Below are positions 37,554 to 51,200 of a stretch of DNA of 64,000 nt, piece by piece. Each line of letters starts with the position of its first letter. The stretch's first letter is position 1. The position numbers and the translations under genes were made by a program. The stretch comes from Stenopsyche tienmushanensis (taxonomy: Eukaryota; Arthropoda; Insecta; Trichoptera; Stenopsychidae), in NCBI GenBank assembly GCA_008973525.1, contig WACJ01000125.1:3534001-3598000 (forward strand), read 5' to 3'. Below the pieces are notes generated by a model, which saw nothing but the letters and a program-made list of their open reading frames with translations, was not told the DNA's origin and did no database searches.

Positions 37554-37810
37554 TTTCTCCTGATATCAAACGGCTCTCCACTTGTCGAAAATTTCCTGTT
37601 GAACTGAAATCGAAAATTGAAATATTTTTTGATTTATAATATGTATAGACAGTTAATTAAGCTACAAAATTTTTAAAAAGTATAAGATTCAAAATTTTGT
37701 AGGCTTTTTAGTTAAACTTTCATATTTTTAACAATTTTCTTGATAATTTTTACCCCAATAAAACTATTTATTTACGCGAAAACCTCAAAACTTTAGCTTC
37801 GTTGATTTTT
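37554..37810 (-). mobile_element. 3' end of the Kolobok/Mutator-like family, inverted
   Basis: The minus strand matches 22500-22765 for about 250 bp, including AACTGAAATCGAAAATTG / its complement and the ACTTGTCGA block. It ends in TTAA at 37554-37557. No coding part is present. Confidence 0.65.
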
Positions 37811-37839
37811 TTTTTTTTTTTTTAAATCCTTATGACGTC

Positions 37840-38310
37840 CATCAAAGCATGAATCTTTGATGTGTCATATCCGATAACGGATATAGGGTGATCTCCATAG
37901 GAGATCTTACTTGGGAGATGATTTAATGTGGTGGTTTCCCGTTGCCTTCCACACGTGGTAAAGTAAGGATAGGATTATTTGGAAAGGTAGGAGAGGAGAG
38001 AATCTATGAGTGAGTAGCGAAATTATCATTATATATATAAATGATAATTTAATTATTGTTGCAAATTCAATTACTCACTCATGGGCGTCCCTGCACGACT
38101 TTATTAATCGCCTCAGAATTTTACTTTTTCTAATCCAGGAAATCAGGGTAAACCTGGATCGAGACGATCGATCAGAAATATTAATATTTCCGATCTCCCA
38201 AATTTGTTGGTACGGTGAAAATTTTTTCCACAATCTGGATTTGAACCCGAACCTTTGCAACAAGAGTCCAGGATCTAAGCCACTATACCAACACTTGGTC
38301 AACTGACTGA
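37840..38310 (-). mobile_element. tRNA-derived SINE, near full length
   Basis: On the minus strand the head carries a pol III A box (TGGTATAGTGGCTTA, 38276-38290) and a B box (GGTTCAAATCC, 38237-38247) at tRNA-like spacing. A body of over 300 bp follows, including a CGTTGCCTTCCAC-type block in reverse, and an AT-rich tail. The second copy at 23500-23830 shares the body. Type of tRNA ancestor not determined. Confidence 0.75.
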
Positions 38311-40696
38311 TAAAATTCCTTTCTGCTGAGACAAGGACTAAAACGCGCAAAATTCCCAATTTCCCGACAAATTAATTGTTTCCGTCGCTGCAGATGAATA
38401 CTTATATACTATAATACTTTCATGTGATTCGTAATTATATAACGAAGGAATACAAAAATTTTGAACCCCGTATCTTTTATATTTCATATCGATATTCCTA
38501 TTATTAGAGTCGAGGTGTAGTAAATACATCACCGGTTGGATCACCGATTAGTAGATCGATTTTCGTCTTGTCATCGAATCAGTTTTCTTCGTCTATTCAT
38601 AGGCTACATTCACCATCTGTCTGTCATGTAGAAAATCAATCAATAAAATACATTTTGAGTCGCAAACTACCGTAGCCATTACTTTTCCAGCAGATTGTTT
38701 CTTGACTTTCAGATATTCACGAAACTTTTGGGTCCAATCAAACACACTTGGATCTTACTTTGAGTAGCATTACCAAACTGTGCCTCAAATTTTATCAAAA
38801 TTTCGCTTAATTTCACGCCTTTGTTTACGAGAAAACGAATAATTACGCGTTGCGCAACAGAGGATGCTAACACGTCTCGCTTTTCTCTTCAGTGATGGGA
38901 TTAAGATGGAAAGGGGAAGATGATTTTTATATGGTAAAATTCCTGATTATATTTAAATCGTCCTCATTTATAATATATATTTGTGTCAATACATAAATGT
39001 TAGATTATTGATGAATTACAAAAAAGACTATGATCATTTTTACTTCGATAATTTGACACTAAATGAAAATATCATAAAGTAGCGATTGAAATTTTTAAGC
39101 CGTTAAATAATTTTTTCTCACACTTCTAACTTAGTCATTAGCCGCAAAAATATAACCTTTTAAAAGAAATTGCCCGAAATTTGTGCGGTTCATTAGATGA
39201 AATTCATGAAAATAGGCTATGGTAATAAATGTCTTGTTAACCAATTTAACTTTCACAAACATAAAGATAACTTTTCTGCCGCAGCCTCATTCTTAGCCCA
39301 AATTACCGGGACTCGTTCGCGTAGAAGAGATAAGTAAAAAATGTTTTTATTTAGCGAAATTCATATTAAACGGGATCTATTTTCGGATTTTAATTAGGGT
39401 AGTTGATCCACCCCCCCGGGGCGCAAATAATTCATTTCGAACTAAATATATATTTATTAAAACACCAAGTGTGCGTCCTTTATCGTTATGTTTCAAGTGG
39501 AGTAATTCACTTTCGAAATCAACTTATATAAGGAAAATGTTTATGGTGTATCCTTGAAGGAGGCGTTTTTCACGATTTCTCAGGGGTGTATTTTTTCCTG
39601 TCCTTTATGTATAAAAACGGTATTGTTCGCTTCACGCAAGTGTTTTTCACTTATGAAATATTGCAAGAAAAACAAGCCTAATGGGAAAATTGAACAGTTT
39701 ACGAGTCGATTTTTCGTCCTTTTTTAATATTAATAATATTTTCATGCCTCCTTGACAGTTGTTATTGTAAAAAACAAATTTGTTGGCTTTCGCAGCGTTC
39801 AACGTTGACGCTATTTTAGAGGCATGAATTGTTTTATATTGCCCAAAATGTGTATCTTTCATCTAATTTGAATATATCGACAGGGAACAAATACATTTTC
39901 TGTTTTCAGATATTTCAAATATATTATAAGCTCATTACTATCAGTTCTGGTTCATGTAATAAAGTACATTTTGAATTTAAAATTGACTTTTCTGGATTTA
40001 AACATAGAAGTCGCATTTCATTCTGAGACGTCATTTTCATATATTACAATATGCAAATCTGTTTAAAAAGCATTATAATATTCTACCTAATCCTTTTTAT
40101 TATTATATTATCGCCGATTGATGAATATTTCAGTTATGTACATTTATAACACTTTCCAGTCGGTGCTCACTTTAAGTGTTCGCCCGAACTTTAAGTGTTT
40201 TAATGCATTATGATTATAGTGTTTTCATATGCAATCTAATGCAGAACTAGGGCGTGTTCAATATTGAATCACATCCATATAATTAATTCTCTAGAATCAT
40301 TTGTAGGTGATTTATGCTTAGGAATCATGATAAGATGGTTGATGCGGGCGTTGGCAGATTTCAAAGTGAGCTGACTCTCGCAGCGTTTCGCGTATACAAA
40401 AATGAAATTACATAGGACTTAGATAGAATAAACAATATTTTCGATACATATTTAACCGATTCAAATTTATACAACATTGCACTGCATTTGCCGAAATACA
40501 TTCTGTTTGGAAGGTTTTAGTAGGGTTATTTTTAAATTTTATGCTTGAATATCTTTTCAAAATCTTTACAAACTAAACCCTCAAACATTTTCGTTCCATC
40601 ATATATATACTTTTTCGGAATGTCAAAATATCTCAGATGTCAGCAAATTATACATATATATTAAGACGAAAATGTGATGTTTCTTGAATATTTTTA
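38311..40696. other. Gene-free stretch between SINE and mariner
   Basis: AT-rich, short frames only, nothing recognised. Confidence 0.5.
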
Positions 40697-41284
40697 TCAC
40701 TCAATAAGTTCGTAGGATAAAAAATTAGTCCATAAAATAGTTTTGGCTGATCGTAAATTAAATTTGAGCAATATACCTGATACCTTAAAGATATCAAAAT
40801 GTTATGTAATCATTATTTTGCATCGACGTTTGTTCATGAGAAAGCTTTGTTCATGAGAAAGCTTTGTTCATGAGAAAGCTTTGTTCGAAGTGGGTACCGC
40901 ATTAGCTCATCCTCGATCGAAAACAACAGCGACAATTCGCAGCGCTGTGTAAAGCCTTTTTAGCGCAATAAAAAGGATTTTATCATGCAATATGTAATAA
41001 TAAATAAAACAAGGATCTATTACTATATTCTAGGGCCAAATTGGCAATCAGATAAGTGGAAAGCAACCGATGAAAGTCACCCAAAGCGACCAAAAACGTA
41101 AATGTCAACTGGTAAGGATTTGACCGTCTTTGGTATTTTATTCATCGATTATCTTGAGAAATTAAGAAAAAATATTATATAGTATTATTGATGTATTTAA
41201 TGGAATAAATTGCGAAAAATCGACCTCAAATGAAGAAGAAAATGTGCAAAATTTAAAAAAAAATCCTACGAACTTATTGAGTGA
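40697..41284 (+). mobile_element. Internally deleted mauritiana-type mariner with intact ends
   Basis: The terminal inverted repeats TCACTCAATAAGTTCGTAGG.. (40697-40718 and 41263-41284) match perfectly over 22 bp. Inside, the translation shows MRKLCSKWVPH, DRKQQRQFAALCKAFLAQ, an ILGPNWQSDKWKATDESHPK catalytic-region block (the family has the YTPE..QS.W form), PKRPKT, STGKDLTVFG and IFIDYLEK-like FIDYLEK. Stops and deletions disrupt it, and the C-terminal third with the last catalytic Asp is gone. A 17-bp unit spanning the MRKLC codons is present three times in tandem (40833-40883). Confidence 0.88.
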
Positions 41285-41758
41285 CGTGTGTTAATTGATA
41301 AATGTTTACCATACATCTTGTAATTTTATTTAAATTAACTACTAAGCTTATACAATTTATATGCAATACGTTGCAGTTTTATATACATTATTTGATTTAT
41401 GCAAATTTTTCGAGAAATTTGAGAATTGACGTCGAGAATTCTCATTTCTCGAGAAATAATTGCTTTTAAAAATTAATTAAATTTAGTGATAATTCTGTTC
41501 AATCGGCTGATGGTTATATTTTTGAAAAATGAAGTCCCGAGAATATTAATAAATTTGGGCAGGGCTACCCATAAATGACTGATTCGTATAAATAATTCAA
41601 ATATCATTTTAAAATAATACAAATTTCTCCATCCCCCCATAGATTTTATCTTACTTACTCACTCTCATTAAAAAAATTAGGCTCCAAGTTTTTTTCATAA
41701 AAGTTCTCAACAAGTCTTTTTCGCAATTAATCAATAATCTAACATTTTTGTATTGACA

Positions 41759-41815
41759 CATATATATATATATTATATATGAGGGTGATTCAAATATAAC
41801 CAGGAATTTTGCCAT
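41759..41815 (+). repeat. TA microsatellite and mariner/Tc1-like end
   Basis: A (TA)n run is followed by GAGGGTGATTCAAATATAAC, similar to known mariner-like termini. No transposase frame follows. Confidence 0.3.
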
Positions 41816-44800
41816 TTAAAGAGCTCCATCTAACCATTGATTGTGATAAGTTGATGACAATCATTCCAATTTGGACTTTGAACTTGGAGGAGCGCGAATG
41901 TATCCAATAAATTTTTACGATTTATTGGTTTTATATTTTATTTTATTTCATATTCCTTGTGTAAAATATAAGAACTTACCAACGATGCTTTAAAACCTCA
42001 AAAGAATTAATTTCTCCACCACTTCAAAGTCTTTCGCATGAAACAATATGTTGATCTGTATTCATATTTTTAATGTAATCTAAAATTACTACTGGCTTGT
42101 TTATTATCGCATTTTATTTAGATTGGCATGGTGTTGTCCTTGCTCTTCTTCTCATATTTATATATATTATTCTCCAAGTTTTTAATATCGTTTCAAGGTG
42201 CATTGCTCAGAAAATTTGGAAGAATCGCTTGCGAAATTGACACAGATTATTGTTTTGTGCACCCCAAACGGTCAAACCCCTTTCTCTGAATCTTTTTTCT
42301 TTTGAAATTGATGATCAGATAATATGACAGTGTTTCTAGAGTATTCACTTGATTCTTACATTTAAAAAAAAATATCAAAATCCTATTTCAAGTTAATAAA
42401 AACTACCCGAGAAAAAAGTGGTCAGATGTAATGGACATAGGGGTGGGGAAAAAATAATGGTTGCAATGTGTCGATATAGGAGTTGTAAGGGTTAAAGCTG
42501 TTTATTCAAGTTTAATTTCATGTGGAAATATTGTATAATATTTTAAAAGCGTTCATTCTCGAAAGATTTTTTGTAAAAACGTTTAAATTTTTTTTCGCAT
42601 TGTCATCGACGTTTTTAAATTATTGCCATTCGTATTTTCGCTGAAATTTGATCTCCACTATAAAAAAGAGTATTTGATCTCAAAATCTCTTAAAAGGCTG
42701 AAAAATCCAGCGGATGGTTGATATAATGAAGGCACTCGTTGTATAATAACAAGGGCTTACTAAAGATCGAGTCTTAGCGAGAAATAAGTCGATGAAAAAC
42801 TATCCTTCGGCCTAAAAGGATCTCGAGGATAATAATTTCGCCGAAATAATTAATGGAAATGTTTATTAATAAATTTAGGGGACGAACAATATTCTATTAT
42901 CGTGCTCCGCCGGATGTTGTTAAACACGTTTGTGAACGTGTGAATATTGCGGTTGTTGATTTAATTAGCCCCAACTCGATGTGCAAATATTAATTTTGCG
43001 ATAATGTAATTTGTATTTGTTTTGGATTATTAAATGTTATTTTTTATGGTTCACATGTAATGGATAGTGGCTGTGTTTGCTTTAAACCTGGCTGAGTTTG
43101 TGCAAAGGAGACGGATAGATCGCCCCGAGGGCGTCGGTTGGAAAGGGATGGTTGTCACATGGATCAAATAAAACACATCCCTTTTTGTATTCACAATCGC
43201 TTAATTCTAAAATAAGTAAATTTATTTACAGCAAATTTGTTCATATTTGGTGTCGTCAGTATTGTTAATTGCTAATTTAAATATTTACTAAAGAATATTA
43301 GTTTCTCTACGACTAAATGTTATCATACATGTGAAATTAATTCTACGTTCTGTATTTACATAAGACCAAAATGTCTTAATTAAAGCAATTTCCAAAGATA
43401 GCAACGTCGAACATGGCGACGCCAAATAAATAATAAATAAAAAATCTTAAAAGTACAACAGTCAAATATTTTACAGACAGACATTCGTCTACTGACATAC
43501 GATGGCACTTGTGACATCACAATACTTAGAAATAGTACATTCAATGCTATGGTATTTATTTTATTTGTGAGATTAAGCATCCCTTAAATTTTATGATAAA
43601 TACAAAAACTCCCATGGATATCCACATTAAAAGAAATACTTTTAACCTTTATTCGCCTGCATTCAGCTTGTATCGAGACACGGTTCAAGAAACACACTTT
43701 TTTATAACATTAAAGAGTTAAGATTACGATCGTATTATTTTTGTTGTGAATCACTTTTTATCATAATTAATAGGCAATATACAGACCGACAATCAACGAA
43801 GAACTGTTCAACGCTGATTTAATTTGCAGATATGTGCAGAAATGTTCAAATCTTGATAAGACTCATAAGTTGACAAAAATAAAATAAAAAATGGAAATAT
43901 AAATCATAAAGATATTCCTCGTCAAGCTTAATTAAATTTCGATATTCACAAATCAAGGAATTTGGATCCTCCCTAAATTGTCGCTAATCGCACTACAACA
44001 ACGAAGAACAATCCTTGTCCATGTGTAAAATTGGTCTTATTTTTATTTGGAATCATAAATGAGCAATATAACACTTATTCCATACAGTTAAAAACAATGA
44101 CTTTTAGCTAGGCTTGTCAAAGAGGATCAAGGGAAGTTGATATAAATTAAATTCGCAATGTTATAGGCCGAAAAGGAGAAGCTGCGCTGCTCGAAGCTGA
44201 GGAGAGGAGAAATTTTTAAGTACTTTTTATAAGCTCACGGAAGTACTTTCACACGCCCTAGATGAGATTTTTTTATGAAATTTGGAAAAGTACGTGTATA
44301 ATAAGCGTATTACATCATTTGACTTAAAATAATTCAAAAAATATTCAAACATTCTTATTTAATTATCAAAATACTACAAAAAATGTTGATAAAAACATAT
44401 ACGTTTTTTTGATCACTCACTATTTTTTTTATTTTTTAAAATTTCTTCTTAATTCTAAGGTCAATCTATACACAATATTATACAAAGTAAAAATATGTTT
44501 AATATTTTTATTATAAATCATATGTTCAGGACTTAGGACTTCCGTGGTGAAGAATGTCATCGCTCGCATACCGACATACGTAACTCCCCCCACTCTTACT
44601 ATCATACTTTGTCACAGTTAAAAAATATTTTTGTATTCAATAAAGATTGCCTAGTCAGCCCACCAAATATAAAAATTCTGTATTGAATACTTTTTGCATA
44701 AAAAATTGATCACTGCCCAATAAGGCAGAAACGTCCTTCAAGCTATATTTGTGTAATATGTAATAAAATAGATAAGTCCATCAACGTTGTAGTTATTTCA

Positions 44801-45288
44801 CGCTAATTATACATAAATTAGACACGATGCGACGCAAACTTTCCAAAAAACTTATACGTTGCATATTGCATTTACTGATTAGAGTTTTAGGAGATAAAAA
44901 TTATTCAAATTTTTCATATCAAATGTCCGACACATGTTATCCAAAAATGTAATAAAGAAGGGATGTTTGAATGTTTATTCTTCGTTTAAAAATAGTTTCA
45001 TTTATCATCGAGTATGGATTATTATAAAATGTATTAAGTTTATAATTTTGACACAGTAAACAGTGGCTCTTTTCAGAAATAAACACTTTTGAATCAACAA
45101 ATCGGACATTTCATGTGAAATCACTTTCGATTAGATTTTGCGCAATCTTCAAACAAGCAAATGTGATCATACCCATAGGAGTTTTTGTCCACATGATATA
45201 TGTTTTAACATCTATAAGAGTGTGTATGTACATGATCTAAATTTACAACATTAATTCATATATTACACGAGTTAGACGAATGGCATAA
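41816..45288. other. Gene-free stretch downstream of the LRR receptor gene
   Basis: This contains the presumed 3' UTR and flank of the minus-strand receptor gene. A reverse AATAAA (TTTATT) near 44971 is one possible polyadenylation signal. A copy of the GTATCGAGACACGGTTCAAG motif is at 43670. No other gene is seen. Confidence 0.45.
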
Positions 45289-48200
45289 TCATACTTTCGT
45301 AGTCGCATGCAGCTTTACATATCTCGAATGTTGAACGTCGTCGCATGTTTGCGGATCCGGCCTGAAGCACTGGTGCGACTGATGAAGAGTCTTCGGTCTC
45401 TTCAGCAATTTTCTCGAAGCCCAAAGCAAGACGCCGACTGCAAATATTAAGCCAACACATGCGGCTATCAACGCCAAATTTACACCCTTGGCGGTGGCCG
45501 TATCGCTCAATTTGCCCACCTTCTGGGCGGATATGCAGCGTGAGCTCGGCCCTGTTACTTGAAACTCTGACAGAGAGGCGCAAACCCTGTAGGGGCCCTG
45601 CATAAACCCTTCCATTTTGACTAAGGGATGATCGCAGGGCGTGTCCCTCTGGGCTATGAGGGAACCCTGTGCAAACACAGCTAGACTGACGTAGCAATTA
45701 TTTAGCATATCAAAGTACTGAGATATTTGCTCTTGCGACGGCTCTGATCCACCAGACAGCTCCAGGTTCTGAGGTCTATTCGGTGGATATCCAAAGAGAG
45801 ATATCTCAACGAAAAGTGTTCCTCCTACGGTTACGTTTGATCTTACTCCAGATACCCTGAAGGAATACAAAAATAGACTTAATTTCAAATTTATACTGTG
45901 CAATGTTAAACTTCTAACAACAATCTCTATTTTGAAACCATCAAAGCTTGTTATATGTATTAAGGCGTATTTAATTGGGGATTTTTAATTTATTATAAAC
46001 ATTTAATTTCTTTACGTATAATTGCTATTTTACATTATATGTCTGTTTAATCTGTTTAACTTTAACCCTTTGGCATCGGGTCATCGTTTTTGACGCTCGA
46101 TTAGTATCATATTACGCAACGTATTTTACATATATTCCAACAATAGCATTTAATATTTGTCGTATTTATGCGCTAAGATATGTAATATATATATTTTAAT
46201 TTATTTAAAATCCAATATTTTACCCATTTATGTATTTTTTAGCAAATTTAGTAGCAAATAAAAAATCTATACATCTTAAATTTAATTTGCAGTCATTAAA
46301 ACATAGAAAATTTGCCCTCCACTTTTATCAAAATAACTTTTTAACCCGATGCCAAAGGCGTAAGGGATGATTCTGATATACTCATAACTCTTTTTTTAAT
46401 ATATAATTTATGTATTCGTAGTCTCGAGAAATGATTCAATTTTTGCCATACATAGTGTGTTATCTGTTTTGAAAATTAGATTTAAATACACAATACTTTT
46501 TATATAATAAGTAAAAAAATGTTTATATTAACCTTATTGATGAATCTTTGCGTTGAAGAACAGCATCGGTTGTAGGTCTAAGAGGTAGTGTATCACTGCA
46601 GCCCATTACTAAGCTCAACTTATCGCTATGTTTGGATCCTTTCATTAAAACTATGCAATATCGATATCTAAAAAATAGTTAGTAAGTGGTTTAGAATCTC
46701 TAAAAAGTACTTTAGTGAACAACGAAATGATTGTGGGCAGCATTAGGTACATGCGTTCCTATCGACTTTAAGGACTGGACTTTATAGTATTTTGAGGAGT
46801 ACAGTCGCGTATTTGCGATCGAATTTCAGTGATTCGAGAAGGGCATTCTTACACGTTAATTTCGGAAATTTCGAAAATTTCATACGCCCTGCTCTCAAAC
46901 AGATACGAATGTACGCAAAAAATTGCTGCTTACGACCAATTTGTATCCAAAATTCACATAAAATGGATTAAAAGAAACTCACATATGATTTGGGATTAGA
47001 TCTCTGCTACCGGGTACTGTCATATGAAGATCGACAGCATCGGGCATTGTCTGAGAATCACAATGAAGTGGTTCAGAACTCAGAAGCGCTTCGCTCTTCT
47101 CAAGCTCTTCGTAAACGAAGACAGCATCAGCATGTGTATGGAGTTGCATCAGCATCCACAGCCCATCTCAGCTTGACGATAGATCCATCGTACTCGAAAT
47201 CCGTCAGATTGACCTAAATTGCAATATTTATACTAGAGTTGGTCTTTCGATCGATTCGAAAGTAAATGGGAGGAAGAGATTCGAACCTGAGCTCCCGAGA
47301 CCGATAACTCCAGCGGGGGATCGGTCGCTATTAAAGATGCCGTATAAGCTTCTATTGTTGTCATCGTTTCCGGTGAAAAAGTAGTAGTTGTTTCCTCTTC
47401 GTATCCGGAACAATGCAGTTTTCTTAGAGACAAATCTAATAACAGTGCACCTTCTAGACTCGGAGGTGTGGTGCAAACTGGCGTTGATCTATCGGCCGTC
47501 GATAGGTGCTTCGATTTTCGAAGCCATTGAGCAAACTCCATTAAGCTGCAGTCACAGTTTAAAGGATTGTCTGAAGCAAAGCAAACATATATCAATAATT
47601 TAAATAGATAAAATAAATACAGTTGTTTTAAACACAAACCATATGAAACATCTGTGAAAATCTTTCATAATGGGCTGGGAATCTTACAAAAATATCAGCC
47701 AAAAATCGCTGACAATTAATTCCAATGTTTAAATTGGTCAACAATATCAAAATACATTTTGACAAAATATGTGTTATAAAAAAAATTTATGTTAACTCAT
47801 TATGGTTCGCTTATTTGTAAAAAAAGGCGCCTTTTTGACGTTTGAGCTTTAAATATTGAATTACATATGAGTGTCAAATTCTTCTTGTGTTTATTTTCAG
47901 CGCCAATTTTTTACGATCGACTCAGAATCATTTATTTTATGATCCACAAAATTAAAAATTTCAAGGATATCAATATTATTTCTGTTTTTATAATATTGAG
48001 CTAATAAGTTGTTGTATTTTATCACACTGGAACGCATACAAAAAACTAGAAACCTATAATTTTTCTATAGAGTACAAGCTTTTTTTATGCGAATGCGCAT
48101 AAAAAAAATATAAAATTGGCGAATTGTGTAAAGAGCACAATTGCCAGTCTCTTGATAAGAAACGCGCAATTTTGGATTACTTTTGGAGATAAGTAAATCT

Positions 48201-51200
48201 CTCAACCTGGAGGAATAAGAAGGACCATAAGAGCAATCAAGAAAAATGAAGTCGCCATCAGAAAATCAGCCATCAATGGTACAAAATAAAGCTCAAAATT
48301 ACATCGTATTTAATAAATTCTTTATTGGAAAAAAAATCACTTGTAATTTGGATTTAAGATCTCAAAAACGATTTCTCATATGTTGATATTTAATTAAGGA
48401 AAAAGTTCTTCTGTTTCAGGAACTAACAGAACAATTATTTTTGTAAGCAGAACTTGCCTTGATCATCTATATGTAATAAAAGCGATCTTGGCCAACTGAT
48501 ATATGTTCATAAATATGTATGCTGATTGATAACGATAATTTATACGATTATCGTGTAAAATAGACTTTAATAAAGCAATTCTAAGATAAATGGGTACTAT
48601 GTTTTTATTTATACTATTTTTTTTATGAACTTTTTTTATGCGATTTTTGGTACATTCTATCACATTGACTTGAAGTTATACGGTTTTTGAAAATAACGGA
48701 TCCTATCCCTCAGTTTTCTATGTAGCTCGAGTCTTTTTTTATGCGATTTTTTTATATACGAGTCCCCGTGGAACGTATCTGTCGCTTATAAAAAGATCCA
48801 GTTGTATAAAGAAAGTAATATTTTACAATTTTTTTGAAACTCGCGTGGACTTCAAACGTCATTCCATGTGAAACAAGCGATCTGGAATGTGTTATTATTC
48901 TATATAGCTTGAGCTTGCAAACAATATTTTATTTATATAAGAATAGCTATGAATAGATTTGTATTATTATTAATCATTTCAATTGTCTTATCAATAAAGA
49001 ATTTTGATTATCAATAGTTTTATAGTTATTTTTAAAATTTGACAATGGTAAAATTAGTTAAAAACGAAACTGTGGCTCGCATATTAATAAAAAATATACA
49101 GAAATATGTTAAATATAATAATACAAATGATTGTTAAAATATTGTGTTTAAAAACACTCCATGTCTCAAAATGAAATGCGGTTTGTTAAATATCCAATCT
49201 GATATGTTGTAATTAACAAAAAAATAATTATAAGGAGTGATTGCAATGTAGATGGATGCAAAGGTGTTATTTTAAATAAATATTTGATATTTTAAAAGAC
49301 CATTAATTTCACCTGATAGTGTGAACCTTTCCAAGACGATGTCATCGGAGAGCGAATCTCCAGCCACGATGGAGATGTCGTTATCATCAAGGCGAAGATC
49401 CCTAAGTGCACGAAGTGGTTTTACCAAGTCGGCTGTTAGTGCTCGTAGAAAATTATGGGACAAGTCTAGCTTCTGGAGTTTCAGCAAATGCGCCAAGGAA
49501 CTGCCTGTAAAGAAAATTTATTTTTAAGAGCGCTATATTACGAGCCCAAATCTCAATTTTATCGAATGGGCCACACTTGGAGATATAACAAATTTGTTGT
49601 TTCGGAATTACCTGATACGGCGACTATGCCGTTGTGAGCCAAATCTAGTTCAGTTAGATTAGACAGTTGCCTGAAGGCATGGTCCTCTATCACGTCTATC
49701 TGATTGTGTTGTAGACTAAGCGAAGTCAGATTTATCAGACCTGGAAACCAAAAGGGTTGTTGCGAGTGTTCAAAAGTTGTAGCGGAAATTACACAGGGTG
49801 ACCCTGAAAAGTTTTCGACCTTTGCCAAAAACTCTGATATCGCTGCTTAAATATTAATCCGATAATGTAATTTAATTATTTTGAGACATTTATTTAGCCT
49901 TTGATAATTAAGCTCACAGCCATGGATGTTTGCACGTTCACAAAGCCGGGTTTTGAATTATTTAAAAATATAACAACCTTTTTAAAGCCCCAAGTGAACC
50001 CCAAATATGCTACGTGATAAATTGACTCCCATAAATATTTAATGGGAAATTGAGTAAAATAAATCAAGTGATGTGCGAAGTTTTCATCTCATGTATGTTC
50101 CTTGTGTAAGAGAAATACTGAAGAAATTTAACTCGTTTAAATTGAAAATGAACTTGTAATTAGGAGCAGCAAGTTGCCATTAGAAGGCAAAGACCTCCTC
50201 AGATCATAATTTGAGCTGTATTTGATGTATCTAGATTTAACTTTTATAGGCGGATTCCAAGAGCATGATTTCTTGTGCATGGTTTATTAGCATACTCATT
50301 ACTGCAGTAAAGTAATCACACTTTTAGGCTAACGATCACTTGTGAGACAAATTTTAAACCCTAAATAATGTTATTGTTTTTAATAACATTTTATACGAAA
50401 GCTTTGAAAGTGCAACCGATGACGAAGTAACTGACTTCACTGACTTTTCTATGAATCTTTTCTATGTTGTGATTAATTTAGGATAGACTTATTTAGATAA
50501 AAAAATGATTAAGTAGAAGACGATTACTATCACAGCCCTGTATTTATTTTTTCAAATCAATAAAATAATCTTAACAACCTAAGAACCGGTGACGTATTGG
50601 TGTGGGTTTATTAATAATCGAACTCAATGTCATATTTAGATATCCGTCATACTCACTTTGCATGGACTTTGGTCTTGACGAATATACTCGTCATACCCAC
50701 TTTGCATAGACTTTGGTCTTGACGGATATATCCGTCATATTCACTTAAGGGGTTAATGCCAAGTCTCGATTTCAATACCAGAATCCAAATTCTAAGATGT
50801 CATAATTTTGAAAATTGACCTGGTCTCGTTCTGTCTCTTCACTATTTTTATTATCATTTGATTGAGATTAAAAAATGCTTGATTTTTAAAACATCTTAGA
50901 TATATTTTATTTTACAATTTATGAAAGTTTCATAGAGATTGATTCACAAATATAAAAGTTAAGATCATTTTAGTATATTTTAGGAAACGTATAATTTTGA
51001 TTAAAAACGTGCGGACCAAGCCTATATATTTCATAGAATTTATTAGCGGTTCTTGAAGTGTTAACGACGATCGAATATCGGCAATATTCAAACTCCATAT
51101 TCACCAAATCTTAATATATATTTTAGAGGGCAGTGTATTTATTAAAAATAATAAAAAAGTTTGTCGAGAATGCCCCACCTTCATCACCGGATTCAATGTC

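Noticed and set aside
38230..38300. Functional tRNA gene
   Set aside because: The A and B boxes are present but the stem pairing looks poor, and the sequence continues into a repeat body found elsewhere, so it is a SINE head.
40801..40900. CRISPR-like short tandem array
   Set aside because: The three 17-bp units are directly adjacent, without spacers, and lie within mariner transposase codons.
45272..45697. 141-codon minus-strand frame
   Set aside because: It is the shadow frame of receptor exon 10, which carries the transmembrane segment.
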